64,000 nt of DNA. Origin: Porites lobata. Taxonomy: Eukaryota > Cnidaria > Anthozoa > Scleractinia > Poritidae. Positions 1 to 10,463 of the stretch are shown here, piece after piece. Numbering within the stretch: the first letter of the stretch is position 1; every line of letters begins with the position of its first letter. A program made the translations under genes and the position numbers. A model generated the notes under the pieces. The model was not told the origin of the DNA. It saw only the letters and a program-made list of their open reading frames with translations, and ran no database searches. The DNA lies in contig CALNXK010000185.1 of the NCBI GenBank assembly GCA_942486035.1, forward strand, positions 512,001 through 576,000, in the 5' to 3' direction.

Positions 1-62
1 TTTTTGTTTCCTCTCTAACTTTCGCGCAATAACTCGATTGGAAACGCTTGCTACGCAGGCTA
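1..62. mobile_element. Edge-truncated fold-back element (right half)
   Basis: The segment ends in CGCTTGCTACGCAGGCTAA, the right arm of the fold-back family seen complete at 52592-52699, 54259-54443 and 63828-63923. The left arm would lie outside the window. It also shares the 'taactcgattggaaacg' stretch with the 54259 copy. Confidence 0.6.
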
Positions 63-1006
63 ACTTCCGCTCTGAGATGGGGTATACTGAGATGGGCAGC
101 AAATTTGAGTTCAATTTGGTCTGAGACGGGGCTCCCTTAATATTTTCCAAGTAAACCTCCCTGCATGGACTACCTTTTGAAAGTCTCCCCTCGCAACGGG
201 CAACGGATCTCTAGTTTATTGCCGCAATACTGGCAACCAATCAGAACGCGCATGCGAATTCTTAATTACGTAAGGACTTATAAAGGAGAAGGATTAAGCC
301 ATTGTTGTAAGCCTTCTATGACTTTTATGGGTTAATTGATTTTTTTGTCTTTGTGTTTAGTAACTGTAATTACTTTAACGCGTTAACTTTAAAACTACGT
401 GCCCAAACGAGACAGCAGATAGAGCCTCTTAAAACTCTTTGGTGAACAAGTAGGGCATAAGCACGCAGAGATCTTTGATTGGCATTTTCATCCTTGCTCT
501 TGTTTTGTACTGACAAACTCGATACATGCCAACAATCTGAACAATGGAATTAAAAATCAAAATTATGCAAATCATGGAGTAATAAATGTCACGCTAGCTA
601 TATTTTTTTACTTAATATTAGCAAGACAGTACAAAAGTTTTCCAAATGTTTTCTTATACCAGGTTTTTGTTGTTTTGATTTTTTATCATTAGGTGATCAT
701 GTTTTAAAACGAGTTTTAGACATTTCGAAACGTGATATGTTTTGGGTCATTGGCCATAGACCCTAAATATTTCATAAAATATTCATTCACCCCCAGTTTG
801 GCATCTTGAATTCACACTTTATCTGAAACAATCGACGAGTTACTTCATTGCTAAGGAGTTCCCAGTGAGCCACTGTTTACCAACGGATATTGGAGTTCTA
901 GGTTACCTATTGGATTTATCAAGTTGGTATGAAGAGAAATGGTTTTGTTTTTATTGGTTGATAAATGCATCTTCTTCGGTCGAGGATGGCGTGAGTGATT
1001 ATAGTC
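63..1006. other. Non-coding 5' flank of the first ORF
   Basis: AT-rich sequence without a recognisable exon. It presumably contains the promoter and 5' UTR of the ORF that starts at 1007. No TATA box or other element could be assigned with confidence. Confidence 0.4.
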
Positions 1007-2032
1007 ATGCCTTTCGCACTGACCGGGACTTCCGAATCCGTGAAGGATAAAAGAAGCTACAAAGAAATGAGAGAGCTGCTGCTATTGCATAGACGTTATG
1101 AGGAAAAAGCTGTACGTCTATTTAGAAAGGGATTGTCCGGTTCAAACAAAACTGACGAGATACGAGACACGAAAAGACTGTCTAGCACAAACACCGCAAC
1201 AGATCTGAATGAACCAACAAAAGCGCGTGGAAATCATAAGAAAAACTCAACGACACCTAAAAACCCACCGAAGTCATTTCACCTGAATGATAAAGACTAT
1301 CTGAAGCAGCTTCTTCTCAATAGTGGGGGAAACGTTAATTTTTCTGACCGTTCAGTGGCACAGAGGCACTGGGATGTCACCAGCACTCGCGCACAACTAC
1401 GACTGCCAAAATTAGACAGCATACCGCCAGAAAATAAAGAAATATTTTACACAGCGCTTCCCAAAATGCCTCCGCTGCCGAAGCTTAAGGACAGAAAATC
1501 AGAGCCCTTAAAACGGGACAAAAAGAAGAAGCGAAACAGGCATAATTCTAGCCAAGAGAGAAACACGTTTTCTTCGCAGACTTGTTTAAGTGTTAGGCAG
1601 TTGCCTAGAGACCATTTCATGCTTCACGACTTTGGAAATGGAGGGAGCTCTTCTTCGAAGACATCAACGTTACCGGCCTTACCTCGTATTTCATTGTCAC
1701 GAGAAATGGACCCAACGTCTGAGGCAATAACTCATGAAGAAGGCAATCTTTGGCTTGTTCCTATTGTAAATATCGAAATTCCTCGATATCGCTTAGAAAA
1801 ATGGGATGAACTTGAAAACGGAAGTCCGACTACAACAGAGGAGGATAAATTCAAAGCAGTTCAGATTAAAGGAGTAAGCTCTGAAAACAGGACAATCGAA
1901 GACCAGCAGCCAAAATATAAAAGGAATGTCCATTTTAGTGAATTTCTACATGAAATTCATCTTTATTCTCCTATTTCAACAGCACACAGCGCGAGATCTA
2001 TGGAAGATGTTAAAAACATAAATTATGAATAG
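1007..2032 (+). CDS. Intronless ORF, basic disordered protein with RVxF-like motif
   Basis: Open reading frame of 341 codons from ATG 1007 to TAG 2030-2032. I do not recognise a family. What can be seen: a short charged helical N-terminus (about residues 18-45, rich in R, K, E, L), then low-complexity sequence rich in K, S, P and N. There are Pro-Leu repeats near 150-160, a KKKKR cluster at 172-176 that could be a nuclear signal, and a C-terminal RNVHF at 306-310 that fits the PP1-docking pattern [RK]-x(0,1)-[VI]-x-F. NIEIP at 255-259 resembles short motifs in the three neighbouring ORFs. No signal peptide or membrane segment is visible. The in-frame GTG 12 nt upstream is not a credible eukaryotic start. 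An upstream spliced exon cannot be excluded. Being one of four intronless ORFs in 10 kb supports a real, possibly tandemly duplicated gene; function unknown. Confidence 0.55.
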   Translation: MPFALTGTSESVKDKRSYKEMRELLLLHRRYEEKAVRLFRKGLSGSNKTDEIRDTKRLSSTNTATDLNEPTKARGNHKKNSTTPKNPPKSFHLNDKDYLKQLLLNSGGNVNFSDRSVAQRHWDVTSTRAQLRLPKLDSIPPENKEIFYTALPKMPPLPKLKDRKSEPLKRDKKKKRNRHNSSQERNTFSSQTCLSVRQLPRDHFMLHDFGNGGSSSSKTSTLPALPRISLSREMDPTSEAITHEEGNLWLVPIVNIEIPRYRLEKWDELENGSPTTTEEDKFKAVQIKGVSSENRTIEDQQPKYKRNVHFSEFLHEIHLYSPISTAHSARSMEDVKNINYE

Positions 2033-3287
2033 TTGTTGTCGCAAGATATGGAAATTGACTGATATAAGCCAACATTATTTTCACGTCGTTTTTTATGTGT
2101 GCCACTTTCTCCTACGATATTTTCACTTTGTAAGACCTCAATTAAATGTTTGTTTCACGAGGACTCTTAAGTGATGTCAAATGATCAAAGAAAGTACGTT
2201 TTTCAAGCAAACGAAACTTCAAAAAATTTGCATGAAAAGACACATCGGAAAATGAGTGGTCGTGTCGAAAGGACATTAATTTTATTGTCCAAATAAAAGA
2301 CAATAATTACAGCCATCCGAATTAAATTTAGGCCTCATGCACCTGTTAAATGCTATAAAAGAAAGGTTATACGAGATAAAATGACAAGTATTTGTCATGT
2401 TAAAAGCTCTTTTCAATTTTCTGGGTTTCGTTTCCAAAAAAATATATATATGTATATATCTAGCCGATTTTTTGAAAACCAACCTAACGAAATTTGCAGT
2501 CATTTGAGTGAAAAGGCGTCAAAAGGCAGGCTTTTGGGGCCTGATAAGCTCCAAAATCACTCTAAAGGAAAGGAGAAAGAAAAAGAGCGAGAAGGAAGAA
2601 AGGAGGAGAAGAAACAAAAAAAGCAATGGTTGCACTCTCAGTTTCTTAATGGCTACTTTGAAGATAGTTTTTGGCCGAAAAAAAAAAAAAACTGTTGGAC
2701 GCAAAAGGTCCATTTGGTGGTAACGTTTTCAAATATCCGGCTAGATACATCCTCGGAGACCCAGGGTCGAGAGAAAAGGCGGGACGCAAGTTTTCAAGTA
2801 TGGGCGAAAGAGCCCCTGGGTTAGATATAGCATATATAGGTTCTAGAAAATCGTTCCTAGAACGTAAAAACCACTACACGAGCCACGAAGTTTGTAAATG
2901 TGATACTAGAAACTATCAAAGAGGTGAGTTTCTGACTGCGTGGTGGTGGAGAGAAATGAGTGGTAAAACCCCAGCTTTTCCAAGTTATACTGAAACATAT
3001 TGCTTAAGAAAAACGGAACGAAAATTGAAATTGTGCGTATGATTGGGAAACTTGGTCAGTACGACGTTGACAAAAATAATGTTTAGCAACCACACTGAGG
3101 CAAGATAGTTTTGAGAACAATCAACTGTTCTTTATTTTATACCTTCTTTATCGTTATCTTCTCCGTATAATTAACTCTTAAAAATATGCGGCTACCACCA
3201 ATTACATTTATAGATTTCAATCTCCCTCTGTGAAATTCGCGTTTGAGACATGCGCAAAAACAACAACTACTAGATTTCCTTTTCTAG
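2033..3287. other. Intergenic, purine-rich tract
   Basis: Between two convergent ORFs. It includes a G/A-rich stretch at about 2565-2625 and an A-run near 2680-2691. Short ORFs here overlap on both strands and look like chance products of low complexity. No known repeat was recognised. Confidence 0.4.
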
Positions 3288-4205
3288 TTATTCGTCCTCT
3301 GACAATTGGTACTTTACCACTCGTCCCTCAGGTAGTCTAATGGCAATCTGTCGAACCGGTGTAGGGGGAGGTTGAGAGAGTCTTTCTCCGTAACGATCTT
3401 TTCGCATTCGTTCAGTCCAGGTCTCAAGTTTGACAGTTTTTAACCCTGCAGTAACATCCAGGATATTCCTGTCAGTGCACTTTGAGTCGTTTGCACGATT
3501 TCCTCGACAAAGAGACTCTGTTTTACACCGCATGCCCCATCCATTAGAGAAACCACTTTTAGGCACCTCTACTTTGCTTTGTTTTTTCCTCGTTGATTTA
3601 GCCACGGAGCCAATCGGACGCGCTGAGAAAGTAACGCGGTTAACCTTTATGTTCGTGTAATATTGCTTTGTCCTTTGTTTCTTGTTTGAGTAGTCACTTG
3701 CAAAACACTGCACGCGTTTGTAAGGATCAACAGTGCATGAACTTCCAGGAGCTGACTTGGAACTTTGTACGCGTCCTGTTGGAGTTCTGGAAATTTTTAC
3801 GTCTCTCGTTTTAAACTGTTTCCCTTCCTCAGTTTTAGGAGCTGCAATTTCGTATGTTTTTGAATGTAACAGCGCGCGACCAGTCCGAACGGCTTTCTTA
3901 TGCTGTTTCTCTAGTTTGACATGAGCCTTTTCCTTTTCGCGAATCCTTTTCACAGTCTTGGGTGCCAATGAAAGAAAACACTGTTCCTTAGCAGTCGTCC
4001 TTTGAGGAATAGTAATTACCCGTTCATCGCCTGCTACTGGCTGCAGAGGTTTTGTCCGAAGAAATTGGCCGACTTTTTGTTGACTCCGGTTGTTGTTGCC
4101 AGCTTCAAGTGGACTCAGCGAGGTGTGTAAGTACTTAAGCCTCCTTAATGCTTGTTCAATCGACTGCTGTTTTAGTGTTTTTTCTGCCAAAAAAACCGCC
4201 GCCAT
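3288..4205 (-). CDS. Intronless ORF, basic disordered protein with RVTF motif
   Basis: Reads on the minus strand from ATG at 4205 (A at -3 and G at +4, a good Kozak context) to a stop at 3288; 305 aa. No family recognised. It has an amphipathic N-terminal segment (residues 1-30), a K/R-rich middle that could form a short helix at 83-110, and long polar low-complexity sequence. NRVTF at 189-193 fits an RVxF PP1-docking site. The C-terminus has a Pro cluster followed by IAIRLPEG and ends acidic (SEDE). The IRLP motif parallels IKLP, VKIP and IEIP in the three neighbouring ORFs. No transmembrane segment. The gene is convergent with the ORF at 1007-2032. It could be a lineage-specific adaptor or regulatory protein; that is inference only. 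Confidence 0.55.
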   Translation of the reverse strand: MAAVFLAEKTLKQQSIEQALRRLKYLHTSLSPLEAGNNNRSQQKVGQFLRTKPLQPVAGDERVITIPQRTTAKEQCFLSLAPKTVKRIREKEKAHVKLEKQHKKAVRTGRALLHSKTYEIAAPKTEEGKQFKTRDVKISRTPTGRVQSSKSAPGSSCTVDPYKRVQCFASDYSNKKQRTKQYYTNIKVNRVTFSARPIGSVAKSTRKKQSKVEVPKSGFSNGWGMRCKTESLCRGNRANDSKCTDRNILDVTAGLKTVKLETWTERMRKDRYGERLSQPPPTPVRQIAIRLPEGRVVKYQLSEDE

Positions 4206-4939
4206 TTTAAAAAACCATTTCAGAGTCCAAACGTTCGATAGTAAGACAAGGAATGACTTTTATAATAGTGCCTCGAACATCTTACAACTTCAAAAGCTCT
4301 CTTGTCGCGTTGTCAAATAAACTCGTCACATTAACAAAAGAATTGTTTATTTGTTGTCATCATTGAAAAGAACTTTAGTGTGTCAATATCCTATGGACTC
4401 GTTCTGAAATAATAATTAGGGGCTATAATTATTAGTACAAGCATTAGTGGAATAGTTTTTTTTGTCTAACATGTCATTGTTCTGACATCTGTTCTGTTTA
4501 CAGTTCATTCTACAAGTGAGCGTTTTTACTTGCGTCAAAGAAAAGGCATTATTTTTATTTGATTTATTGTTTAAACGCTCGATTGGACTTGAATGGCATA
4601 CGGCTGCACAATACTGACATGCTTTTCAAAACTTAAAAACAAAACTTTCTTTAATTACAGACAACTATCTCCTAACGGATACCTATATAAGACCGTGGAC
4701 ACAGACACCCAGGGATGGCAACGCTTTTATCTAGACACCATTTATGGTGTACATTTTTCAATGCACGTAGCATAGACAAGAAAAGCATTGATTTTGGTAA
4801 AATAAACCATCTAGGAAGAGATCTGGGGGTCAAGTGATTTCTTAAACCGCGGCTTAAAATAGACTTTGTTTCAGAAACCGACCACTAGAGTTAAGCGTGT
4901 TCCTAATGTTCACAGTCTGAGAGTGGAGCCTGGGTGAAA

Positions 4940-5025
4940 ATAGAGCGAGCAAGAAAAAAACGAGCGGGGACTGGGAGATGCCGCTCTTTCCAGTCTCCCC
5001 AGTTTTTTTGCTCTCGGCTCAAAAA
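4940..5025. repeat. Imperfect hairpin repeat
   Basis: GAGCGAGCAAGAAAAAAACG on the left is imperfectly complementary to the stretch ending GCTCTCGGCTC on the right, with a short spacer. It looks like a small degraded fold-back element. No target duplication was found. Confidence 0.35.
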
Positions 5026-5452
5026 GCCACTTTTGCATCGCCATAATACACCTTGATTACCACCGCCCCGCACCCCTCGCCAAAAGAAGCGTAAACATTG
5101 GTTTCCTTTCTCCTAGGACGACTGTAATGCCCAGGAGAAATTGAAAACAATTCCTATGCAAAATTTATGTAGTAAACAAAGAGTATTATGAGCAATGTGA
5201 AAGTTGTAAGTTTTTTTTCCCGCCGGCTACGCCTGAACGTCTGCAACAGGCTACTGGAGTTAGTTCCTATACCGTTCGTTTTCTTTAACTCTCTACAAGA
5301 CCAGCGGACACATGTCTAAAACGGACACTAAGAAGAGACCCCAAAGGTCTTCCTCCTAGAGAGAGCTCTCTGGCTATAGTTTTATCTTGAACGATCGGGC
5401 AACCAGGCTAGCCCGTTTTCCTAGGCAAAAATCCCTTGCATAATCTAGCGTA

Positions 5453-5586
5453 GATGTTGCAGTTAATTTTTAATTTCAGTTAATTTTTGTTTTTCCTTTG
5501 TTTTAAATTCATTAGCATACATTACCATACCCCAAAACAATGGAAAAATAAAAATTAACTGAAATAAAAAATTAACTACAACATAG
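5453..5586. mobile_element. Fold-back MITE
   Basis: Long terminal inverted repeats: the left end starts ATGTTGCAGTTAATTTTTAA and the right end is its near-complement, ending TTAACTACAACAT. The arms continue through TTTCAGTTAATTTTTG-like sequence to a GGAAAAA/TTTTTCC step near the centre. Non-coding. Superfamily not assigned. Confidence 0.65.
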
Positions 5587-6261
5587 ACATACTACTTGTT
5601 AACACTGTTATGTCTCAAAATGGAGACGAAACCTCCACCTCTTCCTTGAAACAGCTATGCAGGTGTAAACTTGGGTATAAAAAATCACATGTTTTTTGGC
5701 CTAAAATAGGGTCAAGGATTCAAGAAGGGTGCGTATCAACCCGCCCGTTTTCCAAGGGAAGGGCTTGAAATCCACACCCGCAAAGTCGCAAAATGTGTGC
5801 AGTTTTCGGAAGTTGCGAGTCAAAAGAATCTCTATTTGCAACCATTTGCGAGTTAGCGCACCCTGGTCCCAGATGTTTTTTTTGAAATTTTCTTCGCGTG
5901 TGAGAGAAAAGCCGCTCGACGCGGCGAGGAAGAAGAAAACCTTTGGTTAGCTTGGACTTAAATATTACTTTCAGGCAAACGAGAGGGTCAGAATCTGACC
6001 CTTGGGCGCTGATTGGTTGATATTATTACAAACACGCAAATCAATTTGATTGGTTCGAATAATTTGAACTTCCGAGGGGACGGCGAGTCCTTGGGACCAG
6101 GGAAGAATTAGCGTTTCTGCATTTCTGCTGGTGGAATTAATTCTTAGAAGCAAAGATTTTGTAGTGGATTAAAAAATAAGTTCGAACTATGGAGCAATGC
6201 CCCGCGAGAACAACTACAAATGCATCATATCTAGAGTCCCACAGCCATCCAATTTGAAAAG

Positions 6262-6413
6262 ATTTTTGTATAACCTGAGATCAGGCCCAATTTTAGCGGT
6301 TCTCATACATTCTCTCTAACGGCTACCGCTAATTTTTTCTTTTCGCCTTGCCCGCAGGAATGTTATTACAAAGCGAAACGAAAATTGAGCCTGATCTCAG
6401 GTTAATTTTTGTA
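6262..6413. mobile_element. MULE-like MITE with 9-bp target duplication
   Basis: The element is 6271-6404 (134 bp). Its ends are TAACCTGAGATCAGGC and the inverted GCCTGATCTCAGGTTA. It is flanked by a perfect 9-bp direct repeat ATTTTTGTA (6262-6270 and 6405-6413). A relative with TAACCTGCGATCAGGC ends and its own perfect 9-bp duplication lies at 39498-39589. A 9-bp duplication is typical of Mutator-like elements; that assignment is inference. No transposase. Confidence 0.8.
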
Positions 6414-7071
6414 CTTCGTCGGTGCATAAGACGTTGTTTAATAAACAAACAAAATCTAATAGAAAGCGTGAAGAAAACCCAATCTCAATAGCTCCCTTTA
6501 ATCCAAAGTTAATGTAAATTTCCTTTGTCTAGAATGTGCCGTCGGCTGTTGACCAAAACTCTATTGAATTATCCAATCATCTGTTTGCCTTTTAGATATC
6601 ATGTATTGGTTTTTTTAGACAAAAGTGTTTTCACTGAGGCCCGATTTAATACCTCCCACAAAAGTTAATTATATAGGGGATTACCAGGTTTATAGATGGT
6701 GCAGAACACTCTTAGAAACAGAATATACGCGCAATATCTGGACAGTAAACAAGCGCTGTACAACTGGGAATAACTAACCAGTGTAATTTTTCTTGAAAGA
6801 AGAGACTTCAGACCTGGAGGCAACACTTTTCCACAATTGGCTAGTTCTGTGAAGCAGGGCTACGACGAGTAGCTGGTAAAGAATTACGCTGGGCTAGGAT
6901 AGGACAGGCAAAGTTTTGTGCGGGTATTCCAAGTCGACGAACTGGCCGCGAAATTTCAATTTACGACAATAAGAGTCGACTGGTTTCAAGACACGACTGA
7001 CTCAGTTAAAATTCTCAGGTTACAGTCCTACATTTTCGAGCAGCAGTGGTCTTGTTGTAAGCTGTCTGAAA

Positions 7072-8007
7072 ATGACCTTCTCTCCAGAGCCGATGCCTTC
7101 ATCTAATGAAGTCTGTCAGAGCCGGATAGACCAAATGTCACCCTATTTTGATGTCCAAGAGTTCAAATGCACGTCTCGAAGTAGCAGCGATTCTTTTGAA
7201 GATGTCCTCCCCGCCATTGATGTGATGTCAATTTGCACTCAACTTTCAACGCAACCGAGTGCATCTCGGGCTGCAAAGCGGAGAGTACATTTCACACTAA
7301 CGCCTTCTGTGTTTGGGGCGGACGGAAGCTCTTCACCTCAAGTTACCAGCTGGAACTATAAACCTGTTAGGTATGTAAATAACACTGAAAACGCATCCAA
7401 GAGAAGAGGGATGAATATGAACAAAAAAACTGACAGAGATGAGTGGAGTTTAGCGAGGGAGCACAGTCAGAGAGTGGGTTACTCGTCCCCAGCTTTCCGA
7501 TGCAGATCTCCTCCCTCTCGACTGCACAAGTTCAGAAATGCACAGAACAAACCTGAACAAACTTCGTCTCACACGGAAGCTGTTTCCGAAATGACCATAC
7601 AAAGAGCTATTCTCTTCCAGAGAACTCTAAGCTCTAACTTTATCACGAATGATGAAAGAAGAAAACACAATAACACTCCCATCTGCGACTTGGAGCCAGA
7701 AATTCTGAAACTGCCTTTGAAAAAGCACGTGTCCATGCCGGATTTAAAGTCATTGCACTCAACGCTCTACAGTAGAGGAGAAAGAAAAGACAGACAACAG
7801 TATATTTTGAGGAAAACATACAAGAATGTCAGCACAAGAGAGAAGACTCAAGCATTGATCGTGCCAGACGTGGAAAACAACATAACAGTAGGAAAATGTC
7901 CATATTGTATCGCGAAAAGTCAAAGCCTCGGCAATACCAAGGACGTTATCAAGTTTAAAAAGATTGACATAAAGTTACCGTGTCTGGATACAAACCAAGA
8001 CCCATGA
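7072..8007 (+). CDS. Intronless ORF, disordered protein with RVHF motif
   Basis: ATG at 7072 to TGA at 8007, 311 aa. No family recognised. The N-terminus is acidic and Ser-rich, then RRVHF at 70-74 gives a clean RVxF PP1-docking match. The middle is basic and rich in S, T and R. A later stretch includes VSMPDLKSL, a C-terminal CPYC pair of cysteines, and IDIKLPCL close to the end. TQALIV near residue 262 matches QALIV in the ORF at 9768-10463, so the two are probably paralogues. No signal peptide, membrane helix or coiled coil is obvious. Same strand and spacing pattern as the neighbouring intronless ORFs. An alternative reading is a noncoding chance ORF, but its 936-nt length in AT-rich DNA argues against that. 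Confidence 0.55.
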   Translation: MTFSPEPMPSSNEVCQSRIDQMSPYFDVQEFKCTSRSSSDSFEDVLPAIDVMSICTQLSTQPSASRAAKRRVHFTLTPSVFGADGSSSPQVTSWNYKPVRYVNNTENASKRRGMNMNKKTDRDEWSLAREHSQRVGYSSPAFRCRSPPSRLHKFRNAQNKPEQTSSHTEAVSEMTIQRAILFQRTLSSNFITNDERRKHNNTPICDLEPEILKLPLKKHVSMPDLKSLHSTLYSRGERKDRQQYILRKTYKNVSTREKTQALIVPDVENNITVGKCPYCIAKSQSLGNTKDVIKFKKIDIKLPCLDTNQDP

Positions 8008-9767
8008 AGTCATCTCTGATTTGGTATTGTTTAGTTCTTAAGCGACGTTTTCATGCTGTCTAGATTTAAATTAAAAACCAAAATTAAATTACTTTATTTA
8101 TCTTCAGCAGTATTAATAATGGCACAAAGTTTAGTGGGGCCGAGCAAATACATGAAACAAATAATTCCAATGAAACATAGCAAGGATAAGAATCCAATAT
8201 GGCCGCAAGCAAACAAGTTGGCTATTTTCGTTTTGAACTCTCGGGACAACTGTTAACACATCCGAACTTGAACTCGGGGCCTTTTCTCTGTGGCTCTGGA
8301 TTGTCCAAGTCCAACGCTCTTACTTATTGCTCGACCATGGCAGCCTCTTTCAAGATCCACGAGGTGCTTGAGGCAGCTTGCTTCTTAGCCCTCTATTCAA
8401 AGAACTTTTCTTAATTAACTGACAAATGCGTTGTTCTCTGATACAAAGAAAACGATGCACCGAGGACGGAGATTGTTTATAGCATGACATTTCCTTAAAC
8501 ATCTTGGTTATACAACACTGGGCTTTGTAAGAGCATTCGCGATATGTAAGTCAGTTTAGTTACAACTAACCTTGCTATTGGCAGCAAAGTTTAAACAACG
8601 GCCATGGTGAAGCATTAAAGAATAATTAAGAAGTTTTGCGTCGCAGTTGTGTAATGACGTCAAAAAAATGTACCAAAAAGAAAGTGTGCTGCATGAGAAG
8701 AGATATTACTTTGCTTACAAACCGTTCTTTTTTAACAGCGATTTTTCTTTCTATGTTCTAGTTACCGTTAAGCCTACAATTCAGTTTACAGTAAAAAAAA
8801 GCCGTCTCGGCCGACAAACGAAGCTTTATCAGGATGCCCAGCCCCATGAAAAGTCAATTAACTTTGGAAAGCTACCAATCACCTAATACTAATTGATATA
8901 ACTCCCATTGTTCTCAGAAAGAACGCTGTTTTTGAACAAGTGCAGCTTTTATAATCCATCCAGATAATTCCAATATAAGCTTCTTATTTAAAATCTCAGT
9001 AATTTCCCAGCTGGCGGTCTGCTTTTAATAAAAACGAGACAGACAAGAGTTTTCTTTTTTAACTTTTATCTTCTTAACAGGATAAGATGCGACCGAGATG
9101 TTTACTTAAGCGCAATAAATGTACGTAATTAACACAACATGGGTTCATTTATTTTTAGCACAAATTCGTCTCACATCTTCGTACAATAAGTTAGTTAGCT
9201 TTGTCATGTAGATATCCACTTGTATTTGTATTAAATTTTGATTTTAATTATCCACCTCCTAAGGACTCCTTCTTAATGGAAAGCCACTCTGATCGAGTGA
9301 TGTTTTTTACAGATCAAGGCCGATTTCACCAATTCTCTTTTTATATTCAAATTTTAGCCACTTTTGAAGAGTTTGGACATTCTGATCACTGTTTGTTTGC
9401 TCAGGGCAAATTTCCTTGAAGTTTTGACTTGGTAATTAATCAAATCGAATGCTTGATCTAATCGTTTTCCTAGACATAGCGTGCGGCCAGTTACAGGATG
9501 TTTAGGTCAGCAAAGTGCTGAGAGAGGACAATGTGCGAAATTGTACGGACAGGAAAAAATAATTACAAGCTCATAATTACGTTTTTGTCGTAGAGGCGAG
9601 GAAATCAATATTCAGTGTAATTTTGAACGAGCACACACGGTACGTCAAGCTGCTCGCTACTCCAATCAAATTAAAACTTGGGGCTATAGAAGTTCTGAGA
9701 TTCGGAGCGAGAGGCAAAAAAGTTATATTGGCATGGTTAGCTGTATTTGCCCTGCTCAACGTTTGCA
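8008..9767. other. Intergenic, AT-rich, nothing recognised
   Basis: Only short overlapping ORFs on both strands, without homology I recognise. No tRNA-like, SINE or fold-back structure was noticed. It probably holds the 3' end of the upstream ORF and the promoter of the next. Confidence 0.35.
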
Positions 9768-10463
9768 ATGTACAAAGGAAAAGAGAGATCCAAGTCTTCG
9801 AAACTCGCAGTCGGAGCGAAGCAATCGTTGTTTGTTCAAAGAAAAAGGACGAAAGAACTAAGCAAAAGTTTGGGCGATTTATCTAACTTGAAAAGAGAAA
9901 TCTACGAAAAGTTGAATGGAAAACTCACGAAGCCAAGCCCTCGTTCGCTTCCACCTCGAAGACTCGGCGAAACAAACGTTTCACTGGAAATTGATGATAT
10001 AGGGACATCCTTAGCAACTAGGGATTGCTACTGCGTGCTAAAGACGGGGATCAAACGAGAACACCTAACGTTGGAGAGTACGCCTGCACCACCGCCTTCA
10101 AGAGACGAACAACGCTTACGAGATATAGCGAGAGAAAACTCAAACTCAGCGAGTTTTAACACCATGAGGCAAAAGACATTAAAAGTTAATGATATTGTAC
10201 ACACAGCGTCGAAACTTGAAGCAGAGTATCTTAGGAGAGCGAAATCACCTGCTTATTCAAGGAACTTTACGAAGAGGACTCTAAATGGATATCGCTGTGT
10301 TTGCGAAGGGAGTAGTTGCACTGAGAGAGTAAAACCAAGTTGCAGACTTAAGAAACAAGCGCTGATTGTTAAAATTCCCGGGCTGTCCGACAACTTAAAC
10401 GATTATAATTGTAAGAGAGGATGGGACACGAGATCAAATTTTTCGTATCGACATAAAAGGTAA
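9768..10463 (+). CDS. Intronless ORF, small basic protein
   Basis: ATG at 9768 (MYKGKERSKSS) to the stop at 10463, 231 aa. The frame stays open for a few codons upstream but without an ATG. Strongly basic N-terminus, a middle with APPPSRDEQRLRDIAREN, and a C-terminal CVC plus a further Cys. LKKQALIVKIPG near residue 196 resembles TQALIV in the 7072-8007 ORF and the I-x-L-P motifs of the other two neighbours. SLGDLSNLKREIY near 32-45 is loosely like SMPDLKSLHSTLY in that same neighbour. No RVxF motif was found here. Function unknown; I treat it as the most divergent member of the four-gene group. Confidence 0.45.
   Translation: MYKGKERSKSSKLAVGAKQSLFVQRKRTKELSKSLGDLSNLKREIYEKLNGKLTKPSPRSLPPRRLGETNVSLEIDDIGTSLATRDCYCVLKTGIKREHLTLESTPAPPPSRDEQRLRDIARENSNSASFNTMRQKTLKVNDIVHTASKLEAEYLRRAKSPAYSRNFTKRTLNGYRCVCEGSSCTERVKPSCRLKKQALIVKIPGLSDNLNDYNCKRGWDTRSNFSYRHKR

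Larger units (their letters stand above)
4206..7071. other. Intergenic region with fold-back elements
   Basis: No supported exon. It holds an imperfect hairpin at about 4940-5025, a fold-back MITE at 5453-5586 and a complete MITE at 6271-6404 (separate entries). The remainder is AT-rich unique-looking DNA. Confidence 0.4.
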
